Shown here piece after piece: positions 20,601 through 28,987 of a stretch of 64,000 nt of DNA. Source of the DNA: a virus; IMG/VR virus record IMGVR_UViG_3300020183_000040, positions 21,187 through 85,186 of that record, one strand, 5' to 3'. A program made the translations under genes and the position numbers. Positions within the stretch are counted from its first letter, which is position 1. Each line of letters starts with the position of its first letter. The notes below the pieces were generated by a model. It was not told the DNA's origin. It worked only from the letters and a program-made list of their open reading frames with translations, and searched no databases.

Positions 20601-21948
20601 ATACACTGGAGACCAGATTCTTGCTGGTGCATTCATGCCAGTTACTGTTTCTCAGAATGGAGCTTACAGTCAAGATCAGAAGTTTGTAACTGTAAGGCAC
20701 TCAAATCACTGTATGCATGATGTGAATAACAATGTTATAATTACTGGAGTTGCATCTGAAGTAGATCCAACATATCTAACAAATGCAATCAGTGCTACAG
20801 AAACTTCAATTAGTGTTGATGATGCCACACTATTCCACAAAATTGTTGATGGCGCAACAATTAGTGCAACAAACCCAGGTTACATAAAGATTAGTACACT
20901 TATAGTTGGAGCTGGCGCCGAAATTCCAGTTGCTGATTCAAATCTATTTGCAACACAAGAAATTATTCCATATTCTGCAATTAGTGCAGATGGTAAGACA
21001 ATTACTCTTACTACTAGAACTCCAGCATCTTCTTCATTCGCAGAAGGATCAATCGTGGAATGTTATAATCTAGATGGAATTCCACTAACAAAAATCAATA
21101 AAACTCACACAGAGATTAGTTCACCAACTTTAGATACTTATAGACTAAAAGTGGATGCTGTTGCTACTAATGGTATTGTTGGTGGTGGATATGGTGCAAC
21201 TGCTACTCAAAACGTACAGTTTGATCTTCTAACACCTCAATTTGCTAAAGTGGCTTTCCCTGAGACTTCTATCAATGCTAGAGCACAAATTATTACTGGA
21301 ACATCAATTGGTAATGGAACTACAGCTGTTGATCAAGAATCTTTTGTAAATGATGGTCAATTCCTAGATCTATCTCTAGATGCTGCAAATTACTTTGACA
21401 CTCCAAGAATGGTTGCTTCTAAACTAAATGAAGATGAAGAACTTAGTGGAAATAAATCACTTAGAATGGAACTAACTCTTGATAGTACTAAACCATATTT
21501 GACTCCATATATTGACTTGGATCGGGCATCTATCATTACAACAATGAATAGAATCAATAATCCTGTCAATAAAGACATTTCATTGAAAGCAACTGGAGAT
21601 ATACACGAAGCAGTTTATATTACAAAAATTGCTACACTAGCAAATAATTCTGGTGCTATCAAAGTCTTCTTCTCAGCATTCCGCCCAGAAGACACAGAGC
21701 TTTTGGTGCTATATAGAGTACGTCCAGTGGGAAGCACGGCATCAATCCAACAAATTGATTATAGTTATTTCCCCACTAATCTTTCTTCAATTCCAGGGAC
21801 AACCAGACTTGAAAAGTACTTCGATTATTCATATGAAGTACAAGGACTAAAATTTGACCAATATCAAATCAAAGTTGTTATGAGATCACCAGTTCAATGC
21901 AAAGTACCAATTCTTTCTGATTTCAGAGCAATCGCTCTCGCAATCTAA
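14677..21948 (+). CDS. Giant DUF4815-like baseplate/tail structural protein
   Basis: This 2423-residue protein starts four bases after gene 8. The N-terminus (YYDDFDKNKNFYKVLFRPGF, QARELTSAQSILQHQVENIG, GYATLYVKYV) fits the DUF4815 family of phage virion proteins, which begin with this self-association region. The middle (about 1000-1350) contains Tyr/Trp-rich segments shared with other cyanophage versions (DDYYIELNQTGFFYN, DYTxR-like stretches). Beta-modules with SGA/GETV lines recur, for example VIGETVVGQTSGCKLVV. The C-terminus has a RPVGSTASIQQIDYSYFP-like end. The place after gene 8 suggests a baseplate protein replacing T4 gp9/gp10-type parts; that role is inferred. Confidence 0.8.
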   Translation: MPQNTNLNVTPYYDDFDKNKNFYKVLFRPGFPIQARELTSAQSILQHQVENIGTHLFKEGAMVIPGQVGYDTSIDCVLLQASFLGSNIELYREQINGIIITGLNNGVKAKVLYSISAEESERGYATLYVKYVQNGGTQSTVRTFENNEQLFTDVDITFGTTLIEAGSPFAQLLPSSSLSVGSAAYIEDGVYFIRGHFVDVKKEYILLNQYDNNPSYRIGLSVTESIVTSEDDESLNDNAAGSSNYSAPGAHRFKISTSLVKKLFDDESDKNFIELLRISNSKIQKFVTRTAYSELEKSMALRTFQTNGNYVTRNFDITVRDQLNDDAKSGINGVYAAGSTTRSGLIASDDYYTAEISPGVAYVNGFQIETITPQFIDFEKPRDTKALQNQIVPFAVGNELTVNSLYGFPNFTGPSVSSAYQVVELRDTPSSTPGVAAGSVIGYARCLSLEHTDLGPNGTYGGDDDIYKMNIFDIQMLTIIRVSANTTISQGSQIIGGTTGARCFIVASQTNATHLQTYQLEGNFSVGEKIFVDGVDKGTITHLHTFEFSDTRTFIGRDESSSIIEFGANIVLDDYLALEGDTFTVSTDNGGQIVGFNTNFAKDLRPGDVLYFNGTDYLTVEKVNPTALNTQGISVIFDYTNQIVRTDAGVGTIAAGTYTSIVRARAQLLGQENNDLFSPMPKKYVKSISDESMTVRRTYDALTVPAGSLTVDLGSNEQFSSIEDENYNLTVLASSNASHPVGSQIRLVTSSGQTTTVGYATFTSNDRTTLTIANLTNITAVKLTATISKNVVNKTLKTLSKMFVLKVNKTIDNKDTQQFGLTYSNLYGTRIEDSDISLGISDAFQLQAVYESLNDNDPVVPSLTISESIFFAPGTFITGKTSNAKGKVISFITSTLVINYIAVSGSFIPGEQITGFDSTGAAVTGLVTDDSNSIIAGSKVVTDDYYIELNQTGFFYNTSKLVRKPGVRPAVRKLLVVFDWLAHSSTGDYFAGQSYTGLSYYDIPFFNQALCLTDFLDFRPSAKNLYSGTGTVGSPASVQCSTLDFRSRLFTSGATITDVPKLDSDFRCDFDFYLPRVDKLFLSSEGGFQIISGKSAEVPEVPEDIQNAMLLSTIRMRPYGFDPEKDVVLTNEDHRRYTMRDIGSLDRRLSTVEYYTSLSLLEADTANTKILDASGKDRLKNGFIVDDFASHDRSDTSNFDYRASLDYAQGHCRAVHYTTNVALEYNASASQNIQQTGPLLTLPYTEEAIVNQPYASRVVNVNPFNVFTFIGRIDLLPSTDDWIDTKREPAKVTQIEGNYEATRKEMNVDQNGFTPIQWNSWQTSWVGEKTTATKTVYQPDWVASDVGKSPAPWVWGGKGLRRINEVDTIQVTTKSTRSGTRSKVVPKIENKSLGDSVIASTVVPWIRSRNVQLFCSRLKPRTRFYAFFDNVNFTNYMVPKIIELVKDTALDSRSNATPFVIGETVVGQTSGCKLVVAAPNDGYNFNPYSDAAMPTSYAATTDFLNINTELMAKTISGNAYGNFQVGEVLIGSSGAKAVVKDRRLVSDRSGEFKSAMWIPNPNVDTNPRWGTGRRTIRLTTSITDSRLEGAVSSSAQTTYTATGILNTIQENILAVRNAEIVVDTVTEEKVELSTREETRQVGWYDPLAQSFIIDKPGGCFVTSFDVFFFSKDKSVPISCQIRAMENGYPTKRILPFSDVTIIPSKVQLSENGSIPTRFTFQAPVYLLSSVEYCFVLLSDSNEYQVWVSRMGDDDVTNNRTISEQPYAGVLFKSQNASTWTADQYEDLKFTCYLAKFNIGAQSKAVFNNTQLALGNKGILNLRNNPIVTLKPDQNLVLSLPNVPYTNGATIRYISGGNIYLGTGTVKSTSELASGTVLTLTNVTGSFTSGARLASSRTTATITVSGNSGAFTVGNVIKNASSTTAEITAFSGTTLTVNYISPGDSGVVFQANDAITEFATIQSTTALNTATISAVTYTGDQILAGAFMPVTVSQNGAYSQDQKFVTVRHSNHCMHDVNNNVIITGVASEVDPTYLTNAISATETSISVDDATLFHKIVDGATISATNPGYIKISTLIVGAGAEIPVADSNLFATQEIIPYSAISADGKTITLTTRTPASSSFAEGSIVECYNLDGIPLTKINKTHTEISSPTLDTYRLKVDAVATNGIVGGGYGATATQNVQFDLLTPQFAKVAFPETSINARAQIITGTSIGNGTTAVDQESFVNDGQFLDLSLDAANYFDTPRMVASKLNEDEELSGNKSLRMELTLDSTKPYLTPYIDLDRASIITTMNRINNPVNKDISLKATGDIHEAVYITKIATLANNSGAIKVFFSAFRPEDTELLVLYRVRPVGSTASIQQIDYSYFPTNLSSIPGTTRLEKYFDYSYEVQGLKFDQYQIKVVMRSPVQCKVPILSDFRAIALAI

Positions 21949-22193
21949 TGGATTGGTCAAAAGCACGGAGAGTTGAGGAGAACCACGATTTTGTTCGAGG
22001 TCCTAATGGAGAAATTGTTTTATCAAATAAAACAGTTTATGATTCTTATATGTCTGGTATACAAATGGAGAAAGATCGAGAGAAAACTATCTCTTCTTTA
22101 CAGACCGATGTTTCTATGCTAAAATCTGAATTGGGCGATATCAAGTCGCTTTTACTAACGTTAGTTCAAAACCAAAATAGTCATGACAATTGA
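21948..22193 (+). CDS. Small coiled-coil protein
   Basis: This 81-residue protein starts on the last base of the upstream stop codon (TAATG), so it is probably translationally coupled. After a polar start (MDWSKARRVEENHDFVRGP) residues about 40-78 show a heptad pattern (ISSLQTDVSMLKSELGDIKS), a parallel coiled coil by appearance. It may be a chaperone or trimeric connector for the giant fibre proteins on either side. I do not recognise a family. Confidence 0.7.
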   Translation: MDWSKARRVEENHDFVRGPNGEIVLSNKTVYDSYMSGIQMEKDREKTISSLQTDVSMLKSELGDIKSLLLTLVQNQNSHDN

Positions 22194-22407
22194 AAAAGTA
22201 ACACAAGATGAAATGCTCCGACAATTTAGAGAGCGTTTTGATACACTACAAGAGGAAAATAAGAAACTTGCTCAACAAATTCGTGATAACGAAGGAGTTG
22301 CACTAAAACTTCTGGGTGCAATTGAAGCATTATCTTATTATATTGAAGATGGTAGTGAAGAAGAATCAGAAGAAAACCCTGAAGAAAATACTTCAGAAAC
22401 TGAATAA
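22183..22407 (+). CDS. Small acidic coiled-coil protein
   Basis: This 74-residue protein overlaps the previous gene by 11 bases. Residues 1-50 are a predicted coiled coil (FRERFDTLQEENKKLAQQIR) and the end is a run of Glu/Ser (EEESEENPEENTSETE). It resembles short helical proteins placed next to tail-fibre genes in cyanophages. It is the last gene before a clear terminator. Function is not known. Confidence 0.7.
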   Translation: MTIEKVTQDEMLRQFRERFDTLQEENKKLAQQIRDNEGVALKLLGAIEALSYYIEDGSEEESEENPEENTSETE

Positions 22408-22410
22408 TTC

Positions 22411-22445
22411 CTACAAAGAGAGGAATAACCTCTCTTTTTTTGTAG
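22411..22445 (+). terminator. Intrinsic terminator (probably bidirectional)
   Basis: A 9-bp perfect stem (aaagagagg / cctctcttt) with an AATAA loop is followed by a T-run. Outer bases CTAC/GTAG can extend it. It closes the gp8-to-small-coiled-coil block and abuts the next late promoter. Confidence 0.85.
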
Positions 22446-22453
22446 TATAAATA
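22446..22453 (+). promoter_or_regulatory. Late promoter, TATAAATA
   Basis: Exact late box directly after the terminator tail and 35 bases before the tail-fibre ATG. Stop and restart signals are packed together. Confidence 0.75.
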
Positions 22454-22488
22454 ATCCAGAGGTAATTATCGAGAAGTTGTGACCTGAA

Positions 22489-25400
22489 ATGGCAAATAGA
22501 ATCCAACTAAGACGTGGCGGTTCACAGGAATGGAGAAACGCTAACCCAGTGCTCGCACAGGGTGAAATTGGTATCGACCTAGACTCGGGAAGAATAAAAA
22601 TTGGTGATGGTACAACTGCATGGAACTCTCTTGCATACGAAAGACCTGTAGAGTCCGTTGCTAACACCGCTAACTCCCTAGTACAGAGAGATGCTGATGG
22701 AAACTTTGCTGCTGGTGTTGTCACAGCAACTTTGATTGGTAACGCTTCTACAGCATCTCGTCTAACAAACATTCGTCAATTTCAACTCACACAAGATGTT
22801 ATTGCCTCAGGTGTTTTTGACGGATCTGCAAACCTAAACCTTTCAGCACAACTTCAAACAATATCTACGCTTCCCCATTATGATGGGACAACTTCATCTC
22901 AAGGTACATATACAAAACTAGTTGTTGATGCTAAGGGTAGAATTATCAATGCTTCAAGTCCAACAACTATTCAAGCATATGGTTTAGATACTCAAATTGA
23001 AGGTACTGGCGCTCAACCATTTGATAATGACTTGAGGGCTGTTTCTCAACTTACTACTACTGGTATTGCAATTCGTGGTGGTGATGGTCAGTGGACTACA
23101 AGAAGTATTCTCTCAACTGCTGGTCAAATTGTAATAACCAATGGTTCTGGTACTGGTGGTAACCCACAAGTTGACCTTGCAACAACAACAGTAGTAAATG
23201 GAAATTACAATACAGAATCTCTAACATCAGTAAGTGCTGTAGGACCATTAGGAGAACCATTTGGAACTCAGACGGTAAATACGGTAAAATATACTGTCGA
23301 TAATAGAGGTAGGCTACAGTCTTCTACCAATGTCCCTATTGCAACAGCAACTGAAGGTAGTAAGTATCCTGCATACGAAGCATCTACTGTATATGCAAGA
23401 TATGACATCATCGAAACGGGCAATAATGTTTACCAAGCAATTAGGGCAATCGCTGCGGGCGGTGGTGCTCCTGCTCATACTAGTTCCAGCGATACTGGAG
23501 GGTGGAGATATCTCGCGGCTGCGGCAATCGAACAGAAAGGATTGGCCTCGTTTGCACAGGAGGATTTTGATGTAGATTCAAATGGACATGTTACAATTGC
23601 TGCACTTGGTGTAGACAATACTCAACTTCAAAATAATAGAATTTCATTTGCTGATGGAACTACAAAAGAAGATTTTGAGCTTGATCAAGAACTAACTGCA
23701 AACACGGGATACCGTGGATTCAACTACCTCAATTATGTAAAAGTAAATGATACTAGTGGTTCTCTTCTCTTTACTGCTAATAATACTGCAAATTCTGGTG
23801 CTGGCGGTGTTGACATCAATGTTGATACTAACATCAGTGGCGCCAATATCATTCTTGATCGCCCTGGTACATCTCCTCTCCAAACTATTGAGCGTACTGC
23901 AGGGGACCTCAGGATCCACCATAACGTCTCTTCTACCGTCAATAGAACTCTTGATATTATCAGCAATAATGCTGGTACTGGTGACGCCACCATCAATATC
24001 ACTGCTGACAACGATGTTGTCATTACCAGTACAACAGGGACCAACTACGTCAAAGTAGAAGATATTTGGTTTAGAGCAAATGCAATAACATCAAATAACT
24101 CTACGATTATTATTGATCCAGTAACTGAAGGCGATAACACTGGTACAGTTCAAATCAAAGGAAATCTACAAATTGATGGCATTACGACCACAGTAAATAG
24201 CACTACTGTAACTATTGATGATCCAATCATTACACTTGGTGGAGATTCTGTTCCTACTGTTGACGATAATAAAGATCGTGGTGTAGAATTTAGATATTAT
24301 GATTCACAGGCTCGTCTAGGATTCTTTGGGTGGGATGATTCTTATGCTACTCTTGCAGGTACTACTGGTGGCTATCGTTTTCTATATGATGCCACAAACG
24401 CATCGGAAGTCTTTTCTGGGACTGATGCTGGTGTCATTGCTGGTAATCTTGCTCTTACCAGTAATGTGGATTCCTCTAGTGCTACTTCTGGCACTCTTGT
24501 TGTTACTGGTGGTGTAGGAATTTCTCAACAACTGAGAGTTGGTGGAAACGCTACAATTTCTGGTAATACTTCAATTTCTGGAACTCTTACAACAACTCTT
24601 GATAGTACATTCAATAGAAGTGTAACAATTGTCGGTTCTGATACTGCAGCAACAGAACTATTCAAGATTCAAAATGGATCTGCTGTAGACAAATTTACTG
24701 TAGATTCTGCAACAGGTAATACCACGATTCAAGGCACTCTTGGTACTACTGGTGCTACAACACTTAGCTCAACCTTAGGAGTTACTGGTGCAACAACACT
24801 TACTGGTAATCTAACAACCCAATCCGCATCTACAGTCAATATCCAAAATACTGCCAATAGCAATGTCAATAGTGCTATTGCAGGTACTGCATATGCTTCT
24901 CTTGGAACTTATGGTGCTCTCAAAGTTGATGGCGGAGCTTCAATTGCAAATAGTTTAGTTGTTGGTGGTTCATTCAAAGTATATGGACAGTTCGATGTAG
25001 ATGGTGCTGTAAGCTACAGTGGCAACACCGTTTTCAAAGGTAATGTTTCTATCGACAACGATGGTGTATCACCATTCAAGTTCAATATTTCATCAAGCAC
25101 AGCAAGACTTGATAGTATTGGACAAATTGTAACTACTAATGCTACCGATTCAACAACAACTTCTACTGGTGCTGTTATTGTAACTGGTGGTGTAGGCATC
25201 GGAGCACAACTTAGAGTTGGTGGTGCAGCAACCATCACTGGTAATACTTCGATAACTGGTGCTCTTGCAGTAACTAGTAATACAACTCTTACTGGAAACT
25301 TGGTTGCTAATGGCTCTGCAACCCTAGGTGATGCAGCTGCAGATACCCTGACGGTAAACGCTACATCGACCTTCAACGCCCCTGTAACGGTCTCCTCGTC

Positions 25401-28400
25401 ACAGGCAACAAGTTTGGGTGGCACACTGACTGTAACCGAGCTTACAACCCTGAATAGGGGTCTTACACTGCAAGGTAGTACAACTGCAGCATCCGAGTTC
25501 TTCAGGATTACTGATGGAGCTGGAACTCCTGTAACTAAATTTCTGGTTGACTCTGCAACAGGTAATACTACTATCGAAGGTTCAGTTGGAATTACTGGTG
25601 CAACAACACTTTCAAGCACTCTATCTGTTACTGATAATGTAACTCTAAACAAAAACGTAACAATCGTTGGTTCTAACACTGCTGCGACAGAACTATTCAA
25701 GATTCAAAATGCATCTGCTGTAGACAAATTTACTGTAGATTCTTCCTCTGGTAATACAACTATTGCAGGTACTGCAACTATCACCAGTGCAACTCAAATC
25801 AATAGCACTCTCGGTGTGACGGGTGTTACTTCACTGACAAATACAACTGAGCAGACTCTAACTGGAGCAGCTTACACTGCTGATGGTTCTGTTAGACTTA
25901 CTGGTGGTCTTGGAGTTGCTAAAAACCTAGCGGTTGCTGGTAGTATGAGAGTCTTTGGAAACTTTGAAATCACTGGTAGTACTACACAGTCTGGTAACAC
26001 TGGATTCAGTGGTAGAGTATCCATTTCCAATACTGATGATATTACCACTTTTGGTGATACTACAGTCTCCCTATCTACGACTGGTGGATTTAGAGCAACT
26101 AGAAATGCTTATATTGGTGGTGATTTTTATGTCTGGGATAATACAAATTCTAGAGTTGCTTTTGGTGTCACTAATTCAACTGGCGCTGTATCAACACATG
26201 GTAATCTAACAGTAGGTGGAAACCTAATCGTAAATGGAACTACAACTACTGTAAACTCAACAACAATTACAGTTGATGATCCAATCATTACTTTGGGTGG
26301 AGATACTGCACCTACATCTGATGATAATAAAGATCGTGGTGTTGAATTTAGATATTTTGATTCACAGGCTCGTCTAGGATTCTTTGGATTTGATGATTCA
26401 TCCAATGAATTTATTTTCCTAACTGGTGCTACAAATACAAACGAAATTTATTCTGGAACTGACGGAACACTTCGTGCTGGTAGTATTAGAGTTACTGGAG
26501 CAAGTGGTACTACTTTTACTGTAGATAGTAACGCAACAATTACTGGTACAACAACTTCAACCAGATATATTTCAACTACTACTACACTTGCTCCGCTAAC
26601 TGTAAACTCAACAACTAAAGTTACAAACTTGAATGCAGACCTTCTCGATGGTCTAGACACATCATCTTCAGATACAACTGGAAATAGTGTTGTATCAAGA
26701 TCGTCTGGTAATTTCAGTGCTAATATTATTACAGTTGCTACTGGTACTGGTGCAGGTGCTGGTATTCAAGGTAATGCTCTTACTGCAGATACTCTCAAGA
26801 CTGCTCGTACAATTACAGTTGCTGGTGTTGTAGATGGATCTGTTTCATTCAATGGATCTTCCAATGTAACAATTACAACTACATTCAACGATGCTGATAT
26901 CACCGCTCTTGCAGCGATGGCAGGAACTGGCATTGTCACTAGAACTGCAGCAAATACATATGCTCAGCGTACAATTGTTGCTTCTCCATCTACTGGTTCT
27001 GGTATTACTGTAACCAATGGTGATGGTGTTTCTGGAAACCCAACGATCAACATCCTATCTTCCGCATCAAACTCTGCAAATAACCTGGTTCTTCGTGGTT
27101 CTAGTGGAGAATTTTCTGCTGGTGCAATTACTGCAACATCTCTCACATCCTCTGGTGCTCTTTCTGTTACTGGCATTACTACTCTCAATGGAGTACTCAA
27201 TGCTAATGGTGGTATTGCTGTTGATGGAACTAGATTTACAGTTGCAGATGCAACTGGTAATACATCGATTGCAGGAACTCTTGGTGTTACTGGTGCCACA
27301 ACACTCAGTTCAACTCTTGGAGTTACTGGTGCTACAACACTCAGTTCAACTCTAGGTGTTACTGGTGCAACCACACTCAGTTCAACCCTAGGGGTCACTG
27401 GTGTTACTACTCTCGCTGGAGTACTCAATGCTAATGGTGGTATTGCTGTTGATGGAACTGCATTTACAGTCGCAGATACAACTGGCAACACTTCTATTAC
27501 TGGTACTTTAGCAGTTACTGGAACATCTACATTTACTGGGGCGCTTACAGCAACTGGAGGAGTTGTAGGTAACTCTTCTACGGCAACTACTCTTGCAACA
27601 GCAAGAACGATTGCAATTTCTGGTGATGGCACTGGTACAGCAACATCATTCAACGGATCTGCAAATATTACAATTCCGTTTACACTAGCAACGCAAACTG
27701 GTCTTACCGCTGGAGCTTATACAAAGGTAACAGTAAGCACTAAGGGTCTTGTTACTGCAGCTACACAAGCAGTTACAACTGATATTGCTGAAGGAACTAA
27801 TCTATATTATACAAACGCTCGTGCCGATGCTCGTATTGCACTACAAACTGGTGCAAACCTAGATCTTTCACAAAAGACAACTACTAATCTAACAGAGGGG
27901 ACTAATCTATACTACACGAATGCTCGGGCAGATGCTCGTATTGCATTACAAACTGGTGCGAATCTAAACCTTGCACAAAAGACAACTACTAATCTAGCTG
28001 AAGGTACTAATCTATATTATACAAACGCTCGTGCTGATGCTCGTGTTGCACTGCAAACTGGCACAAACCTAGATCTTTCACAAAAGACAACTACTAATCT
28101 AGCTGAAGGTAATAATCTATACTATACACAAGCAAGATTTGACACTGCATTTGGTAATAAAACAACAACAAGTCTAACTGAAGGCACTAACCTATACTAT
28201 ACAGAAGCAAGAGTACAAAGTAAACTTGATGACGCATTTGCTCAATTGCAAGCAATGCTGGATAATCTAAGTACATCTACAACACTTATGCTCAATCTAT
28301 CTGGTGATCCAACTCCTGGAGTTGTACTAGCTCTCGGAGGACTCATAGATAATGGTGGTGGTGGATTTGTTTCTGCTGGCACTAATGTAGCAACAACCTC

Positions 28401-28983
28401 TAGTACTGGCACTGGTCTTACAGTAAATACTACAGTTTCTGGAGGAGTCATTACTGGTGTTGCAATCAACCAGGCAGGTTCAGGTTACTTGATTGGAGAT
28501 TTGATCACTATCCAAAATCCAAACGAAGGTGGTGTTCTTGCATTCGACTTTACAAGCTTTTCCGCAGGTAATGGATATGTAACTGCAACTGGAGTTCCAA
28601 CTACGCCTACTGGTGCATCAGCTGGTACTGGATTGACTGTAAACATTACCGCCCTAAACGGAAACGTTACTAACGTGACTATTGCTAACCCAGGCATTGG
28701 ATATGAACCAGGAGATACGATTTTGATCAATCAGGATGGATCTGATCAGGATGCAACTATTGGCATTGCAACTATAATGACAGACGCCAAATTTACACTA
28801 GCAGATATTAGAACAATGGAAATAGGTGCAACACTTACAGGAGCTACTAGTGGAACTACTGGCATTATTTCAGCACTGGGTGCCGACAACGTGCTTTTGC
28901 ATTCTGTTGATGGATTCTTCAAAATTGGAGAAACTGTTGGCGCTAATGATGTTACAACTCTAACAATCACTTCATTCTCATAA
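22489..28983 (+). CDS. Repeat-rich tail fibre protein with Mtd_N-like N-terminus
   Basis: This 2164-residue protein begins MANRIQLRRGGSQEWRNANP with QGEIGIDLDSGRIKIGDG, a match to the Mtd N-terminal / phage fibre head domain that docks fibres to the virion. The shaft consists of beta-repeats: VTGGVGI..LRVGG..TI and GVTGATTLSSTL runs, two diverged copies of a DDPIITLGGD..DRGVEFRY block (near residues 575 and 1265), and five EGTNLYYT repeats near 1767-1920. GSGY/GIGY motifs and a short beta end follow. It is a probable host-recognition fibre. No receptor-binding domain of known family and no reverse-transcriptase cassette is visible. Confidence 0.85.
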   Translation: MANRIQLRRGGSQEWRNANPVLAQGEIGIDLDSGRIKIGDGTTAWNSLAYERPVESVANTANSLVQRDADGNFAAGVVTATLIGNASTASRLTNIRQFQLTQDVIASGVFDGSANLNLSAQLQTISTLPHYDGTTSSQGTYTKLVVDAKGRIINASSPTTIQAYGLDTQIEGTGAQPFDNDLRAVSQLTTTGIAIRGGDGQWTTRSILSTAGQIVITNGSGTGGNPQVDLATTTVVNGNYNTESLTSVSAVGPLGEPFGTQTVNTVKYTVDNRGRLQSSTNVPIATATEGSKYPAYEASTVYARYDIIETGNNVYQAIRAIAAGGGAPAHTSSSDTGGWRYLAAAAIEQKGLASFAQEDFDVDSNGHVTIAALGVDNTQLQNNRISFADGTTKEDFELDQELTANTGYRGFNYLNYVKVNDTSGSLLFTANNTANSGAGGVDINVDTNISGANIILDRPGTSPLQTIERTAGDLRIHHNVSSTVNRTLDIISNNAGTGDATINITADNDVVITSTTGTNYVKVEDIWFRANAITSNNSTIIIDPVTEGDNTGTVQIKGNLQIDGITTTVNSTTVTIDDPIITLGGDSVPTVDDNKDRGVEFRYYDSQARLGFFGWDDSYATLAGTTGGYRFLYDATNASEVFSGTDAGVIAGNLALTSNVDSSSATSGTLVVTGGVGISQQLRVGGNATISGNTSISGTLTTTLDSTFNRSVTIVGSDTAATELFKIQNGSAVDKFTVDSATGNTTIQGTLGTTGATTLSSTLGVTGATTLTGNLTTQSASTVNIQNTANSNVNSAIAGTAYASLGTYGALKVDGGASIANSLVVGGSFKVYGQFDVDGAVSYSGNTVFKGNVSIDNDGVSPFKFNISSSTARLDSIGQIVTTNATDSTTTSTGAVIVTGGVGIGAQLRVGGAATITGNTSITGALAVTSNTTLTGNLVANGSATLGDAAADTLTVNATSTFNAPVTVSSSQATSLGGTLTVTELTTLNRGLTLQGSTTAASEFFRITDGAGTPVTKFLVDSATGNTTIEGSVGITGATTLSSTLSVTDNVTLNKNVTIVGSNTAATELFKIQNASAVDKFTVDSSSGNTTIAGTATITSATQINSTLGVTGVTSLTNTTEQTLTGAAYTADGSVRLTGGLGVAKNLAVAGSMRVFGNFEITGSTTQSGNTGFSGRVSISNTDDITTFGDTTVSLSTTGGFRATRNAYIGGDFYVWDNTNSRVAFGVTNSTGAVSTHGNLTVGGNLIVNGTTTTVNSTTITVDDPIITLGGDTAPTSDDNKDRGVEFRYFDSQARLGFFGFDDSSNEFIFLTGATNTNEIYSGTDGTLRAGSIRVTGASGTTFTVDSNATITGTTTSTRYISTTTTLAPLTVNSTTKVTNLNADLLDGLDTSSSDTTGNSVVSRSSGNFSANIITVATGTGAGAGIQGNALTADTLKTARTITVAGVVDGSVSFNGSSNVTITTTFNDADITALAAMAGTGIVTRTAANTYAQRTIVASPSTGSGITVTNGDGVSGNPTINILSSASNSANNLVLRGSSGEFSAGAITATSLTSSGALSVTGITTLNGVLNANGGIAVDGTRFTVADATGNTSIAGTLGVTGATTLSSTLGVTGATTLSSTLGVTGATTLSSTLGVTGVTTLAGVLNANGGIAVDGTAFTVADTTGNTSITGTLAVTGTSTFTGALTATGGVVGNSSTATTLATARTIAISGDGTGTATSFNGSANITIPFTLATQTGLTAGAYTKVTVSTKGLVTAATQAVTTDIAEGTNLYYTNARADARIALQTGANLDLSQKTTTNLTEGTNLYYTNARADARIALQTGANLNLAQKTTTNLAEGTNLYYTNARADARVALQTGTNLDLSQKTTTNLAEGNNLYYTQARFDTAFGNKTTTSLTEGTNLYYTEARVQSKLDDAFAQLQAMLDNLSTSTTLMLNLSGDPTPGVVLALGGLIDNGGGGFVSAGTNVATTSSTGTGLTVNTTVSGGVITGVAINQAGSGYLIGDLITIQNPNEGGVLAFDFTSFSAGNGYVTATGVPTTPTGASAGTGLTVNITALNGNVTNVTIANPGIGYEPGDTILINQDGSDQDATIGIATIMTDAKFTLADIRTMEIGATLTGATSGTTGIISALGADNVLLHSVDGFFKIGETVGANDVTTLTITSFS
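27280..27411 (+). repeat. Tandem 36-bp repeats in the tail-fibre gene
   Basis: Three 36-bp units encoding LGVTGATTLSST, plus a partial fourth that changes to LGVTGVTTLAG. They are in frame, with mostly synonymous differences between copies. Confidence 0.85.
27787..28215 (+). repeat. Tandem 105-bp repeats in the tail-fibre gene
   Basis: Three nearly identical 105-bp units (EGTNLYYTNARADARIALQT plus linker) begin at 27787, 27892 and 27997. Two shorter, diverged units follow near 28102 and 28177 and lead into a coiled-coil-like segment. Confidence 0.85.
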
Positions 28984-28987
28984 AAAA

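Noticed and set aside
25014-25700. Long minus-strand frames inside the tail-fibre gene (also 26964-27653)
   Set aside because: They arise from the repetitive Thr/Gly/Val codons of the fibre; they have no ribosome sites and are low-complexity (PVIEVLPV-type).
27280-28215. CRISPR-like array
   Set aside because: The repeats are in frame, contiguous and without unique spacers; they encode protein repeats.
22489-28983. Possible diversity-generating retroelement, because of the Mtd-like N-terminus
   Set aside because: No reverse transcriptase, template repeat or C-type-lectin variable region is seen in the window.
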